A DNA stretch of 64,000 nt from JAPXSY01 sp034003585 (GCA_034003585.1 JAVEYH010000002.1:37081-101080), one strand, 5' to 3'; numbered from the stretch's first letter, positions 44,954 to 54,150 are shown. Program-made: numbers and translations. The notes: generated by a model not told the origin, from the sequence alone.

Positions 44954-46000
44954 TTACCGCGCGAGGCGCACGGTCTTGCCCGTCCGGGCCGAACGTTTTT
45001 CCGCGTCCACGATCCGCACGGAATCGCGCGACTGCTCCGGCGTGGTCACGCAGGCGACCTTGCGGCCGCACAGCAGGTCCATGAACCAGCGGATCTCGTA
45101 CTCGTAGCCGTCGCCCTCCGGCAGTTTCGGCACGAACGCCTCCCCTTTGGCGGGGTAGACGCAGAACGGTTTCTCGCGTTTGCCGTCCAGCACGACCACG
45201 GCCTTCTCGAACGTCACCACATACCCGGCCTCGAATCCCAGGGTCGGCGTCATGGCCCAGCTTCCCTCCGCCGTCACCGCCGCGCCGCCCACATCGTACA
45301 GGGTGGAGATATAGCGCATCGACCCATTCGCCGCATAGCTGGCGCGGCTCGTCACCGCGCGCGGCATGCCGAAGAGAAACTGGACGATATCCGTATCATG
45401 GATGTGCAGGTCCAGCGCCACACCGCCGCTTTTCGACTCATCCATGAACCAGTTGGACCCTTTTTGCCAGCCCGGAGGCGCGCTGAAACGGTAGAAGGAG
45501 GCCGCGATGATCTTGCCGTACTTCCCGCTGTCGACCAGCTTTTTGAGATACACGTAGCACGGCCAGAAGCGCAGGCATTGGGCGATCATCAGCCGCGCGC
45601 CCTTCGGCGCCTGTTTCGCGGCGCGCACCATCACCCCGCAGTCAGCCGCATTCAGCGCCATGGGCTTTTCGCACAGCACGCTCACCCCGGCTTTCAGCGC
45701 CTTGACCGTGAGCGGGACGTGCAGCGGCGTCGGCAGGGTCAGCGAGATCACCTCCGGCCGGGCCTCCGCCAGCATGCGGTCGAAGTCGTCATAGATCACC
45801 GCCTCCCCGTAATCCACGGAGGCATCCGCGCCCGCAAGGTTCCCTCCCTGGACCGGAGCGGTGAACTGTGCCCGGTTCTGATCGCACAAGGCCACCACTT
45901 TCGCGTTCCGGATCTTCTTCCACTGCCCGTAATGCATGCGCCCCATGAACCCGAACCCCACGATGGCAACGCGTTTCTGAACCGGTTTCCGTTTGCCCAT
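44954..46000 (-). CDS. Gfo/Idh/MocA-family NAD(P)-dependent oxidoreductase
   Basis: This 348-residue enzyme has an N-terminal Rossmann domain (VAIVGFGFMGRMHYGQWKKI) and the conserved EKPMAL motif (VLCEKPMALNAADCGVMVRA near 90) with the catalytic Lys. The C-terminal alpha/beta domain has GGVALDLHIHDTDIVQFLFG, supplying the His/Asp pair typical for sugar dehydrogenases. No Tat or signal peptide is present, so it is cytoplasmic. It likely oxidises a sugar or cyclitol, with the isomerase-like enzyme downstream. GGGAGGGG lies just before the ATG. Confidence 0.92.
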   Translation of the reverse strand: MGKRKPVQKRVAIVGFGFMGRMHYGQWKKIRNAKVVALCDQNRAQFTAPVQGGNLAGADASVDYGEAVIYDDFDRMLAEARPEVISLTLPTPLHVPLTVKALKAGVSVLCEKPMALNAADCGVMVRAAKQAPKGARLMIAQCLRFWPCYVYLKKLVDSGKYGKIIAASFYRFSAPPGWQKGSNWFMDESKSGGVALDLHIHDTDIVQFLFGMPRAVTSRASYAANGSMRYISTLYDVGGAAVTAEGSWAMTPTLGFEAGYVVTFEKAVVVLDGKREKPFCVYPAKGEAFVPKLPEGDGYEYEIRWFMDLLCGRKVACVTTPEQSRDSVRIVDAEKRSARTGKTVRLAR

Positions 46001-46042
46001 AATCCCCTCCCTGCGGTTATCCCTGACAACTACTGTGCGGAC

Positions 46043-46071
46043 AGCATCCTAAATCGGCGCGGGCTTGTCAA
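46043..46071 (-). promoter_or_regulatory. Promoter of the Gfo/Idh-isomerase operon
   Basis: A consensus TTGACA on the minus strand (46071-46066) is followed after 17 nt by GATGCT (46048-46043), a weak -10. The -35 overlaps the end of the phosphoesterase gene. Confidence 0.4.
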
Positions 46072-47090
46072 TGACCGTTGTGCGCGGGCAGGAATTCGGC
46101 GCGCACCGCGCCGCCGGCGGCATTCGCGGCGGTGACGACCTGCGGCACGCCGTTCACCGCATCCAGCGACTGCACATGGGTATGGCCGGCGAACACACCC
46201 AGCAGACCGGGCGTCTCGAACCCCTCGCGGCGGAAAGCGCGCGTGACGGCCGTGTGTCCTGAAGTGGGCCATTGCGGACGGCGCTCGATCTCCCAGTGCC
46301 GGTCTTCTGCGGCGCCCCAATCGGGATGGCCGCAACCGAATCCGACCGGCCGGCCGGGCGCGTAGAGCGGAATGTGCATGAGCAGAACCAGCGGCCTGCC
46401 GCCCGCCGCCTGTTCACGGAAAAACGTCAGTTGTTCGGGCAGGATCTCGTAGGTCGAATTGTCGATCGCCACAAACCGGACTCCCCGGACCTCGCGGACG
46501 GCCATCAGCGGATTGTGGCCCTGATACAGGGGCTTGAGCCGTTTTTCCGTCCATTCGGCCCGCAGGGCCGCACTCGATCCGGCCATGCCCTCGTAATGCC
46601 AGTCATGGTTGCCCGCGACATAGAGGTAGGGCACGCCCGACGCTTCCAGCTTCGTCAGGGCCCATTCGATCGCGGCCTCGGAGGGAAAGCTGAAGAGGTC
46701 GCCCACCAGCGCGAGCAGATCGACACGCGCCTCCTTCGCGCGCTGAAGCATCTCTTCGAAACAGGCCTCCGGCGTGGTCGGCGCGCCGCTTTCGACATGC
46801 CGCGTGCGGTTGTAACCTCCCGCCATGCGGCGGCTGTATCCGCGGAACGGTTCGCCGCGCGCGTCATCGCGGTGCAGATGCGTGTCGCCCGCGACCCATA
46901 CCGTGACCGGTTCCCGGACCGCCGGGGAAAACACCCGGATCCGGTTGCCGTCCAACGCGAACGATTTGCGCGCGAACGACTCGTTTGCCGACGCCCCTTC
47001 CGCCTGCCGCGCACTCCCGGAGAGCGCCCACGCCGCAACGCCGCACGCCCCCGTCCGGAGAAACCCCCGCCTCGTCCCGTTCTCGTCCAT
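46068..47090 (-). CDS. Tat-exported metallophosphoesterase
   Basis: This 340-residue protein starts with a twin-arginine-like signal (MDENGTRRGFLRTGACGVAA). The calcineurin-like metal motifs are in order: VWVAGDTHLHRDD (DxH), LLALVGDLFSFP (GDxx), YLYVAGNHDWHYE (GNHD), LVLLMHIPLY (H) and VFAGHTHVQSL (GHTH). The enzyme therefore has a complete two-metal site and acts in the periplasm. The substrate is unknown. The GGAGGCGAGG before ATG 47090 fixes the start; the longer frame to 47192 has no comparable signal. Confidence 0.9.
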   Translation of the reverse strand: MDENGTRRGFLRTGACGVAAWALSGSARQAEGASANESFARKSFALDGNRIRVFSPAVREPVTVWVAGDTHLHRDDARGEPFRGYSRRMAGGYNRTRHVESGAPTTPEACFEEMLQRAKEARVDLLALVGDLFSFPSEAAIEWALTKLEASGVPYLYVAGNHDWHYEGMAGSSAALRAEWTEKRLKPLYQGHNPLMAVREVRGVRFVAIDNSTYEILPEQLTFFREQAAGGRPLVLLMHIPLYAPGRPVGFGCGHPDWGAAEDRHWEIERRPQWPTSGHTAVTRAFRREGFETPGLLGVFAGHTHVQSLDAVNGVPQVVTAANAAGGAVRAEFLPAHNGH

Positions 47091-47158
47091 AACCTCGCCT
47101 CCTTTCCGGCAGGGGATTGTGCAGGAAACCCGGCGACGTGTCGAACGGAAAGTCCGTG

Positions 47159-47188
47159 TTGACGGCGGCCGGCACGAATTGCGAAAAT
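47159..47188 (+). promoter_or_regulatory. Possible promoter of the SGNH esterase gene
   Basis: TTGACG (47159-47164) and GAAAAT (47183-47188) are spaced 18 nt apart. They leave a leader of about 110 nt, with the AGGAGGAGAAAGGA ribosome-binding region before ATG 47304. Confidence 0.35.
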
Positions 47189-47303
47189 ACACGGCAGACC
47201 GGATACGTGGGCATGCCGGCCCGCCTTACGGCTTTCCGGGCGTGGGTCCGGCCCGCCCCGTTGCCCCGGATGCGAAGGGGCTCAGGAGGAGAAAGGAAAG
47301 CGG

Positions 47304-49781
47304 ATGAGAACGAGACAACCGTGGGTCGGAATCGCTGTCGCGCACCTGCTTGCCGCAGGCTGGGGAGAGGCGAAAACCGTGAATGTCTTTTTCGCGGGAG
47401 GCCAGTCGAATGCCAAGGCCGTCTGGGCCACCGCGATCGCCGACGGATTGAAAGCCGGCTATGGCACGTCCCTGGTGATGGCGCACACCAACCATTCCGG
47501 GGAGGGACTCGCCAACTGGTTTACCGAGACGGGCAAGCCCAATTACAGCAATGACCTGTTCCAGCTCAACGGCACCAGTGTCCTGCAGACCCGCATGACC
47601 GAGATCGCCGCCGCCGGGGACGAACCGGTTTTCCGGGGGTTCTTCTGGTTCCAGGGTGAAACCGATACGGGCAGTTACGCCTCAATCGACGCGTACACCA
47701 ACCGGTTCCGCGCCATGATGGCGCAATTGAAACAGGATCTGGCGCTCACGCAGGAGGTCGCCTACTGTTTGGCGATCATCGACGCCAACCCCGACCCCTA
47801 TTATGATGACCCCGCCAACACCGGCGGACGGACGCGCGCGATGATCGGCGCGCTGCGCACCAATCAGGTTGACCTGTGCTCCGGTTTTCCCGGCTCGTAC
47901 GCCGACACCCGCGGCTACACGCGAACCGACATGTGGCACCTTACCACAACCGAGCTGACCCGCCTGGGGGCAGCCATGAGCGAAGCCTTCACCAACGCCT
48001 TCGGCATCAGCCTGCCGCCGGATGAGGCGGTTATCCTCGCCAGCCACGACAGCGACGGCAGCGTGTTCCCGACCGGGGTGTTCCCGGCCCAGGATCTCAT
48101 CTGCGGCAATGCGGCGGACGTGCAGTACAACGGCATCCTGTTCTTCCCCCTGCCGGCCCACACCGTCACGGTTGCCGATCTGGCCCTCACCGTGGTCCAG
48201 AACAACGGCGCGCCGCCGTCCGCGAACCTGGATCTCTGGGGGCTGGGATATCAATCCGTTCCGCTCATGGACAAAACCTGGATGTGCCTGACGGATTCGG
48301 ATGAGCGCGACCTGATCAACCCCCAGGCCGTTTCCTTCACGAAGATCGCCGACAATGTGATCACGGCCGGCCAGTCCTTCGCCTCCGGTTCGGTCTGGAC
48401 GTTAACGGCCGCGCAACAGACGAATCTGGCCGCTTTTCTGAACGGGCTGTACCGCAAGGGAGCGCTGCCCGGCGATTACGCGGTGCTGCGCGTCAATCCG
48501 GATGCGGTCACGGAGGTCAACGGCAAGAATGTGCGTTTCGGCGGTTCGCACCAGCTCTCTCCCGACCGCCGCGCCAAGCTGACCCTCACGCTCACGGAAG
48601 GTCCGCAGCCGCCCGTCGATCCGCAAGAGGGCGCCTTTGTTTTTCACAGTCACGCGAGTGACGGCGGGGTCTATTCGAACGGCGTCAGCACCGCCACCGA
48701 CCTGATCAGCGGAACCGGCGGGGGACCGCGGCAGAACTGGAGCGGCATCGCGTTCTTCCCCCTGCCGGAGCAACCGGTCACAGAGGCGAACCTGTCCCTG
48801 ACCGTCGCGACCTTCTCGGGCATCATGCCGCAGGCCAACATCGATGTCTGGGGGTTGGGCTACCAGGCGGTCCCCACATTGAGCAGCGCATGGCTCGCCA
48901 CGAACGATTTCGCGACCGGCAAACTTCTGAACGACCGATGGCCCGTGAAGATAGCCGACAACATCGTGACCGCCGGACAAAGTCTGGCCACCGGCGCCGT
49001 CTGGACGCCGAACGCCGCCGAGCGCGACAACCTGAAACGGTTTCTGAACGGCCTCTACAACCTCGGTGCCCGGCCGGGCGAATATGCCGTGATCCGCATG
49101 AACCTGGACGCGCCGCAGGACCAGTACACCTGCGGCGTGCGCTGGGGCGGCTCACATCAGATAAATCCCGACCGCCGCGCCAGACTGGAAGGCGCGTTCA
49201 CGGTCGCGACAAACCGGCTCGTCAACCCCGGCTTCGAGTCCGGCACCGACGGCACCCCCGCCGAATGGTCGGTCCAGGCGAACCAGTTTCTCGGCGAACG
49301 GAGCCAGGCGTTCCGCCGGAACGGCTATTACTCCTTCCGGATGGCGGTGAACGGAGACCAATCGGAAAACTCCGCCAACAACCTGAATCTGTTCCAGAAC
49401 ATCAACGACCCCGGACTGGCCGGAAAACGGGTGACCTTCAGCGCAATCGCGCGCCATCCCGCGACCGACCCGCTGGTCACCAATTCGGAACAGCGCGTGG
49501 AACTCCGTTTGTGGTGGCTGTTCAACGGCGCGCAGAACGGATTCGTGACCAGCGCGAATGACTTCAGTCTCCTGCCGACGGACCCCGCGGATGCGAACAA
49601 GCTGCTCCTGATCTCCAGCGACGTGCCGGCCGGGGCCAGCGGGGTTCAGGCCATGGTGATCTTCCGCACCGGCACGGTCGCCCAACCCTCCATCACCAAC
49701 GGCTCGGCGTTTGTGGACGACCTGCGCGTCACGGTTTTCGAGCCGGTCTGGCCCTCAGGCACCCTCCTGAATCTGCGCTGA
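47304..49781 (+). CDS. Secreted SGNH/sialate O-acetylesterase-like enzyme with two tandem beta modules
   Basis: This 825-residue protein has a short signal (WVGIAVAHLLAAGWGEA) and an N-terminal esterase domain: VFFAGGQSN with Ser35 (block I), GFFWFQGETDTGS (113-124) and DMWH with Asp209 and His212 (block V), typical of SASA/CE6-like carbohydrate acetylesterases. Two homologous modules of about 185 residues follow (about 240-425 and 445-632), each with NGILFFPL or SGIAFFPL, NLDLWGLGYQ or NIDVWGLGYQ, KIADNVITAGQS or KIADNIVTAGQS, and GGSHQLSPDRRA or GGSHQINPDRRA. A C-terminal domain (NPGFESGTDGTPAEWSVQ) resembles CBM4/9-type jelly-rolls. It ends GTLLNLR. It probably deacetylates a glycan at the cell surface. 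Confidence 0.85.
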   Translation: MRTRQPWVGIAVAHLLAAGWGEAKTVNVFFAGGQSNAKAVWATAIADGLKAGYGTSLVMAHTNHSGEGLANWFTETGKPNYSNDLFQLNGTSVLQTRMTEIAAAGDEPVFRGFFWFQGETDTGSYASIDAYTNRFRAMMAQLKQDLALTQEVAYCLAIIDANPDPYYDDPANTGGRTRAMIGALRTNQVDLCSGFPGSYADTRGYTRTDMWHLTTTELTRLGAAMSEAFTNAFGISLPPDEAVILASHDSDGSVFPTGVFPAQDLICGNAADVQYNGILFFPLPAHTVTVADLALTVVQNNGAPPSANLDLWGLGYQSVPLMDKTWMCLTDSDERDLINPQAVSFTKIADNVITAGQSFASGSVWTLTAAQQTNLAAFLNGLYRKGALPGDYAVLRVNPDAVTEVNGKNVRFGGSHQLSPDRRAKLTLTLTEGPQPPVDPQEGAFVFHSHASDGGVYSNGVSTATDLISGTGGGPRQNWSGIAFFPLPEQPVTEANLSLTVATFSGIMPQANIDVWGLGYQAVPTLSSAWLATNDFATGKLLNDRWPVKIADNIVTAGQSLATGAVWTPNAAERDNLKRFLNGLYNLGARPGEYAVIRMNLDAPQDQYTCGVRWGGSHQINPDRRARLEGAFTVATNRLVNPGFESGTDGTPAEWSVQANQFLGERSQAFRRNGYYSFRMAVNGDQSENSANNLNLFQNINDPGLAGKRVTFSAIARHPATDPLVTNSEQRVELRLWWLFNGAQNGFVTSANDFSLLPTDPADANKLLLISSDVPAGASGVQAMVIFRTGTVAQPSITNGSAFVDDLRVTVFEPVWPSGTLLNLR

Positions 49782-49832
49782 ACCGCGCATGTTTCCCCGT
49801 TTCGGCCCACGCCCCCCGTGCGGCCGGAAAAC

Positions 49833-52490
49833 TCACACCGCCTTGCCGCGTTTCCGCCCCTTTTTCGGTTTCGGTTCGGCCTGGGGCGCGGCGTCCGCCT
49901 TTGCGGCGCCTCCCTTTTTTCCCTTGCGGGCCGGCGCGGCCGTTTCCTCACCCGGCGTGCGCAGCGGCAGCTCGTCCTGCATCCGGAAATGCAATCCCGT
50001 CCCATCCTCTTTCAGCGTCGTCTCGACCGTGCCCGCAGTCAGCACGCCGCGCAACAGCTCTTCCGCGAGCGGGTCCTCCAGGTGCCGCTCCACCGTGCGC
50101 CGCAACGGGCGCGCGCCGAGCGCCGGATCGAATCCCTTGCCGACCAGAAAGGCGGCCGCCGCCTCCGTCACCTCCAGGCAAATCCCCTTTGTTGCGAGAC
50201 GCTTGCGGACCCCGGCCAGCTCGATGTCCAAAATCCGGACCACATCCTGCCGGTCCAGTTTCCGGAAGACGATGATCTCGTCAAACCGGTTCAGCAATTC
50301 CGGTTTGAACACGAGTTTCGCGGACTGGATCATCCGTTCACGCAGGCGGTCATAATCATCCGCCGCGCTCTCGCGGCCGAAGCCCAATCCCTGTCCCTGC
50401 TTCGCGTAGTCGAATCCGAGGTTCGAGGTCAGGATCACCACTGTGTTGCGGAAATCCACCTGACGTCCCAGACTGTCCGTGAGGCGGCCCTCCTCCAGGA
50501 TTTGGAGCAGCATGTGCATCACATCCGGATGCGCCTTCTCCACCTCGTCGAACAGCACGACACTGTAAGGCCGCCGGCGTACGCGTTCGGTAAGCTGCCC
50601 CCCCTCTTCGTGCCCCACATAACCAGGAGGCGAGCCGATGAGCCGCGAGACCGTGAATTTCTCCATGTACTCCGACATGTCGATCTGGATCAGGGCTTTG
50701 CCGTCGCCGAACATCTTCTCGGCCAGGGTCTTGGCCAGCAGGGTTTTGCCCACACCGGTCGGCCCCAGAAAAATGAAGGAGCCGATCGGCCGCCGCGGAT
50801 CTTTCAAATCGGCCCGCGAACGGCGCAGCGCCCGGGCGATCGCCCGCACCGCGGGGGTCTGCCCCACGACCGTCTCTTCCAGATCGTTTTCGATATGCAG
50901 CAGGCGCGAGAGTTCAGACTGGCTCATGCGTTTGATCGGTACCCCCGCGATCCGCGCCACCGTTTCCGTGACATCGTCCGCCGTCACCGTCAGTGTCTTT
51001 TCCGCGTGCTCGGTCTTCCACGCCGCCACGATGGCATCGAGTTCCTGACGGGCCTTGCGCTCCTCATCGCGCAGCGCCGCGGCTTCCTCGAAATGCTGCT
51101 CGCGGATCGCGACGTCCTTTTTCTGGCCCATCTCGCGAATCCGTTGCTCCTGCTCGCGCAAATCCGGCGGACGCGCCGAAACCCGCATCCGCACCCGCGC
51201 GCCGCTCTCATCGATCGCGTCGATCGCCTTGTCCGGCAGTTGCCGCCCGGGCTGGTAACGCGCCGTCAGCTTCGCGGCCGCGGTCAGGGACTCCTCTTCG
51301 TAGGCGACGTTGTGGTGCGCGGCGTAGCGCGGCGCCAGGCCCTTCAGGATCTCGACCGTCTCCTCCACGGTCGGCTCGTCCACACGCACGGTCTGGAAGC
51401 GGCGCTCCAGTGCGGCGTCCTTTTCAATGTGACGCCGATACTCATTGAGCGTGGTGGCGCCGATACACTGCAGCTCGCCGCGCGCCAGCGCCGGCTTGAT
51501 GATGTTCGCCGCGTCCATCGCGCCCTCGGCACCGCCGGCGCCGACAATGGTGTGCAGTTCGTCGAGAAACAGCACGATGTTCGTTTCGCGGCGGACCTCA
51601 TCGACCACCGCCTTGAGCCGTTCCTCAAACTGGCCGCGGTACTTGGTGCCCGCCACCAGCAGCGCCATGTCCAGCGCGATCACACGCTTGTCGCGCATGC
51701 GCTCCGGCACATCGCCCGACGCGATCGCCTGCGCCAACCCCTCCACCACGGCCGTCTTGCCGACCCCGGCCTCGCCCAGCAGCGCCGCATTGTTTTTGGA
51801 ACGGCGGCAGAGGATCTGGATCAGGCGTTCCAACTCATTCGCGCGCCCCACCATCGGATCGAGTCCGCCTTTCTTGGCCAGTTCGGTCAGATCGCGTCCG
51901 AACGCATTCAGCGCGGGTGTCCGGCTTCGCTCTTTCCTGCCGCCCGCGGCCTCCTCCGGTTTCCCGGTCGGCGCGGCCCCGGCCTCACGCTCCTCCCCGC
52001 CGGAACCCTCACCGGACCCGAACACGCCCTCCTCCTCGTCCTCTTCCCCCTCCTCCATGCCGAGACGGATCTGTTCGATCACCGCCTCCAGCCGGACATG
52101 GAGCGATTGGAGCACCTGCGCGGCCACGCCCTCGCCTTCACGCAGCAGCGCCAGCAGCAGATGTTCCGTGCCCGCCTGCGGCTGATGCATGGCATGCGCC
52201 TCGGCTACCGCCAAATGCAGCACTTTCTTGGTGCGCGGCGTATGCGGCAGCTCGCCCTTGGTCTTGGTCTCGCCGCCGAACCCGACCATCCGCTCCACCG
52301 CGATGCGCACATCCTCCAGCGACACATCCAGCTCTTCCAGCACCTCGACCGCCACGCCCTCGCCCAAAGCGATGAGTCCCAGCAGGAGGTGCTCGGTCCC
52401 GATGTACGGATGATTGAAACGGTCCGCCTCGCGGGCCGCCAAATGAAGCGCGCGCTGCGCGCGTGCCGTGAAATTCCCGAATCCGTCCAT
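49833..52490 (-). CDS. clpC: ATP-dependent unfoldase ClpC
   Basis: This 885-residue Hsp100 protein has a double Clp N-domain (TARAQRALHLAAREADR and RTKKVLHLAVAEAHAMHQ), an acidic linker, AAA1 with Walker A GEAGVGKT (239-246), a coiled-coil M-domain with a UVR-like REQHFEEAAALRDEERKARQ that marks ClpC rather than ClpA or ClpB, and AAA2 with GPTGVGKT and RRPYSVVLFDEVEKAHPDV. The N-domain binds phosphoarginine-marked proteins made by McsB. An unusual Lys/Ala-rich tail ends the protein. The start MDGFGNFTARAQ (ATG 52490) lies 5 nt after the mcsB stop with GTGAGGGG upstream. No clpP is in the window. Confidence 0.94.
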   Translation of the reverse strand: MDGFGNFTARAQRALHLAAREADRFNHPYIGTEHLLLGLIALGEGVAVEVLEELDVSLEDVRIAVERMVGFGGETKTKGELPHTPRTKKVLHLAVAEAHAMHQPQAGTEHLLLALLREGEGVAAQVLQSLHVRLEAVIEQIRLGMEEGEEDEEEGVFGSGEGSGGEEREAGAAPTGKPEEAAGGRKERSRTPALNAFGRDLTELAKKGGLDPMVGRANELERLIQILCRRSKNNAALLGEAGVGKTAVVEGLAQAIASGDVPERMRDKRVIALDMALLVAGTKYRGQFEERLKAVVDEVRRETNIVLFLDELHTIVGAGGAEGAMDAANIIKPALARGELQCIGATTLNEYRRHIEKDAALERRFQTVRVDEPTVEETVEILKGLAPRYAAHHNVAYEEESLTAAAKLTARYQPGRQLPDKAIDAIDESGARVRMRVSARPPDLREQEQRIREMGQKKDVAIREQHFEEAAALRDEERKARQELDAIVAAWKTEHAEKTLTVTADDVTETVARIAGVPIKRMSQSELSRLLHIENDLEETVVGQTPAVRAIARALRRSRADLKDPRRPIGSFIFLGPTGVGKTLLAKTLAEKMFGDGKALIQIDMSEYMEKFTVSRLIGSPPGYVGHEEGGQLTERVRRRPYSVVLFDEVEKAHPDVMHMLLQILEEGRLTDSLGRQVDFRNTVVILTSNLGFDYAKQGQGLGFGRESAADDYDRLRERMIQSAKLVFKPELLNRFDEIIVFRKLDRQDVVRILDIELAGVRKRLATKGICLEVTEAAAAFLVGKGFDPALGARPLRRTVERHLEDPLAEELLRGVLTAGTVETTLKEDGTGLHFRMQDELPLRTPGEETAAPARKGKKGGAAKADAAPQAEPKPKKGRKRGKAV

Positions 52491-52495
52491 ACCCC

Positions 52496-53554
52496 TCACC
52501 CTTTCCATTTCACGTTGGCCAGCTTCTGATTCAGGAAGGCGGCCCGCATCTCATCGCGCTGATCCGGATTCAGATCCGCCTGCAGCCCGCTCTGCATATG
52601 TCCCGGCTGCATCAGCAGAATCAACTGATTCACCATGCCCGGCTTGAGCCGGGAAAACCGTCCCAGCACCGCACCCAGCCGCACGGCCGACAACAACTCC
52701 AGCGCCTCCGCGGCGGACATCAGCCGCGCGTTCTGCAGCACGCTGAGCGCGCGCGCCAGACAATCGGTCAACAGCAGCGGCGATTCCCGCAGCAGGCGCT
52801 CGCGCGCGTTCAACTCCTGGCGGATCACCTCCGCGACAATCCGCGTGACGCGCCCGACAATCGCTTCCTCCTCCACACCAAGCGTATCCATGTTGGAAAT
52901 CTGATAGATCTGGCCGACGGCTTCGGAGCCCTCTCCGCCGATTCCGCGCACCAGAAGCCGCATCCGTTCGAGACCGCGCGCCACCGCCTCGACCTCACCC
53001 AGCAGCCGCAGCCCGAGCAGATGGACCATCACGCCCGCGCGCAATCCGGTGCCCACGTTGCTGGGGCAGGCCGTCAGATATCCCAACCGCGGCGACCACG
53101 CGTACGCCAGATGGGGTTCGAGCAGCGCATCCATGCGGGCCGCCCGCTGCCACGCGCGGTTCAGGTCGAAGCCGTCGGCGAAACCCTGTATCCGCAGGTG
53201 GTCCTCCTCGTTCACCATGACGCAGACCGCGCTTTGGGGCTGAAGGGCGATCCCGCCTCCCGAAGTCCGGCCGAGCAGATCGCGGCTGATCAGGTTCTGC
53301 TCGCACAACATGTCCAGATACCGCGCGTTGAAATCCGAGAGCGGCCGGAGCGCCAGATCCGGCGCCGCCGCCTCAAACGCCGTGCGCACGCGGTCAAACA
53401 CGCGCGCGTGATCATGCTCCGTCGCCCAATCCGGAAAGCGTTCGCCCTCCAGATTCCGCGCCAGCCGCGCGCGGCACACCAGCGCGACCTCCTCGGCGCG
53501 GGCTCCGCCTGCCGGGGTCGCGGAAGGTTTCCGTTCCGGTGTCAGCTTTTTCAT
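52496..53554 (-). CDS. mcsB: Protein-arginine kinase McsB
   Basis: This 352-residue kinase phosphorylates arginine side chains to target proteins to ClpC. The phosphagen-kinase core is complete: ALVCRARLARNL, VMVNEEDHLRIQ (acidic catalytic pair), LGYLTACPSNVGTGLRAGVM with the active Cys, LLVRGIGGEGSEAVGQIYQI and MDTLGVEEE. The C-terminal RDEMRA matches the RDxxRA phosphoarginine-binding motif that mediates allosteric activation in Firmicute McsB. The start overlaps the mcsA stop (ATGA), so the adaptor and kinase are translationally coupled. Confidence 0.95.
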   Translation of the reverse strand: MKKLTPERKPSATPAGGARAEEVALVCRARLARNLEGERFPDWATEHDHARVFDRVRTAFEAAAPDLALRPLSDFNARYLDMLCEQNLISRDLLGRTSGGGIALQPQSAVCVMVNEEDHLRIQGFADGFDLNRAWQRAARMDALLEPHLAYAWSPRLGYLTACPSNVGTGLRAGVMVHLLGLRLLGEVEAVARGLERMRLLVRGIGGEGSEAVGQIYQISNMDTLGVEEEAIVGRVTRIVAEVIRQELNARERLLRESPLLLTDCLARALSVLQNARLMSAAEALELLSAVRLGAVLGRFSRLKPGMVNQLILLMQPGHMQSGLQADLNPDQRDEMRAAFLNQKLANVKWKG

Positions 53555-54099
53555 GACACGCCTCCCGGCGCCGCGTCCCGTCCCCCGTCCAGCGTGCGCA
53601 GCCGGTCGCGCAGGGCGATCGCCTCCTCATACCGCTGCTCCCGCACCGCCTCGTCCAACGCGCGTTCCAGTTCCTGCCGGCAACAGGCCGCCCCGGCGTT
53701 CCGCGGGGCCTTCCCCGTATGCCGCGTCGCGCGGTGAAGCTCCTGCAGCGCGGCATCCAACTCACCGGCAAAGGCCTCATAACAGGCCGGACAGCCCAGA
53801 CGCGACCGCTTGCGGTACTCGCTCCGGCGTATGCCGCACACCGGACAGCTCGGTTCCGCGAGCACCGCCTGTTTGTCCGCGATTTCAAACGCGGCATCCA
53901 CAATCATCCCGAGCAACGGCAGAACCGGGCCCTCCGGCGCACGCCCTTCCGCAGCCTGCCGGTTACCCCGGTCCGGCGCGGGCGGTTTCGCAGCCGCCTG
54001 CGCGCACGCCTGGCAGACAAACCATTCCCGGACCTCATCCCCCTCCGGCCTCCGGAGGACGGTTTCCGCATCAGCCTTATGGCACAATTCGCATTTCAT
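53551..54099 (-). CDS. mcsA: McsA-type zinc-finger activator of McsB
   Basis: This 182-residue protein has the McsA layout: a first CxxC pair (MKCELCHKAD ... FVCQAC), a second zinc site (PSCPVCGIRRSEY ... LGCPACYEAFAGEL), and a C-terminal UVR motif (ELERALDEAVREQRYEEAIA LRDRL region). McsA binds and activates McsB and links it to ClpC. ATG 54099 has AGGA upstream and fits the promoter at 54122-54150. ctsR, which usually precedes mcsA in Firmicutes, is absent. Confidence 0.93.
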   Translation of the reverse strand: MKCELCHKADAETVLRRPEGDEVREWFVCQACAQAAAKPPAPDRGNRQAAEGRAPEGPVLPLLGMIVDAAFEIADKQAVLAEPSCPVCGIRRSEYRKRSRLGCPACYEAFAGELDAALQELHRATRHTGKAPRNAGAACCRQELERALDEAVREQRYEEAIALRDRLRTLDGGRDAAPGGVS

Positions 54100-54121
54100 C
54101 CGTTTTCCTGAAAAGGAAAAG

Positions 54122-54150
54122 AGTATAGCAGAAAGCGGAACGTACCGCAA
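54122..54150 (-). promoter_or_regulatory. Extended -10 promoter of mcsA-mcsB-clpC
   Basis: On the minus strand TTGCGG (54150-54145), a 17-nt spacer and TGC-TATACT (-10 at 54127-54122) give a leader of about 16 nt. No CtsR-type or CIRCE-type operator is visible around it. Confidence 0.55.
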
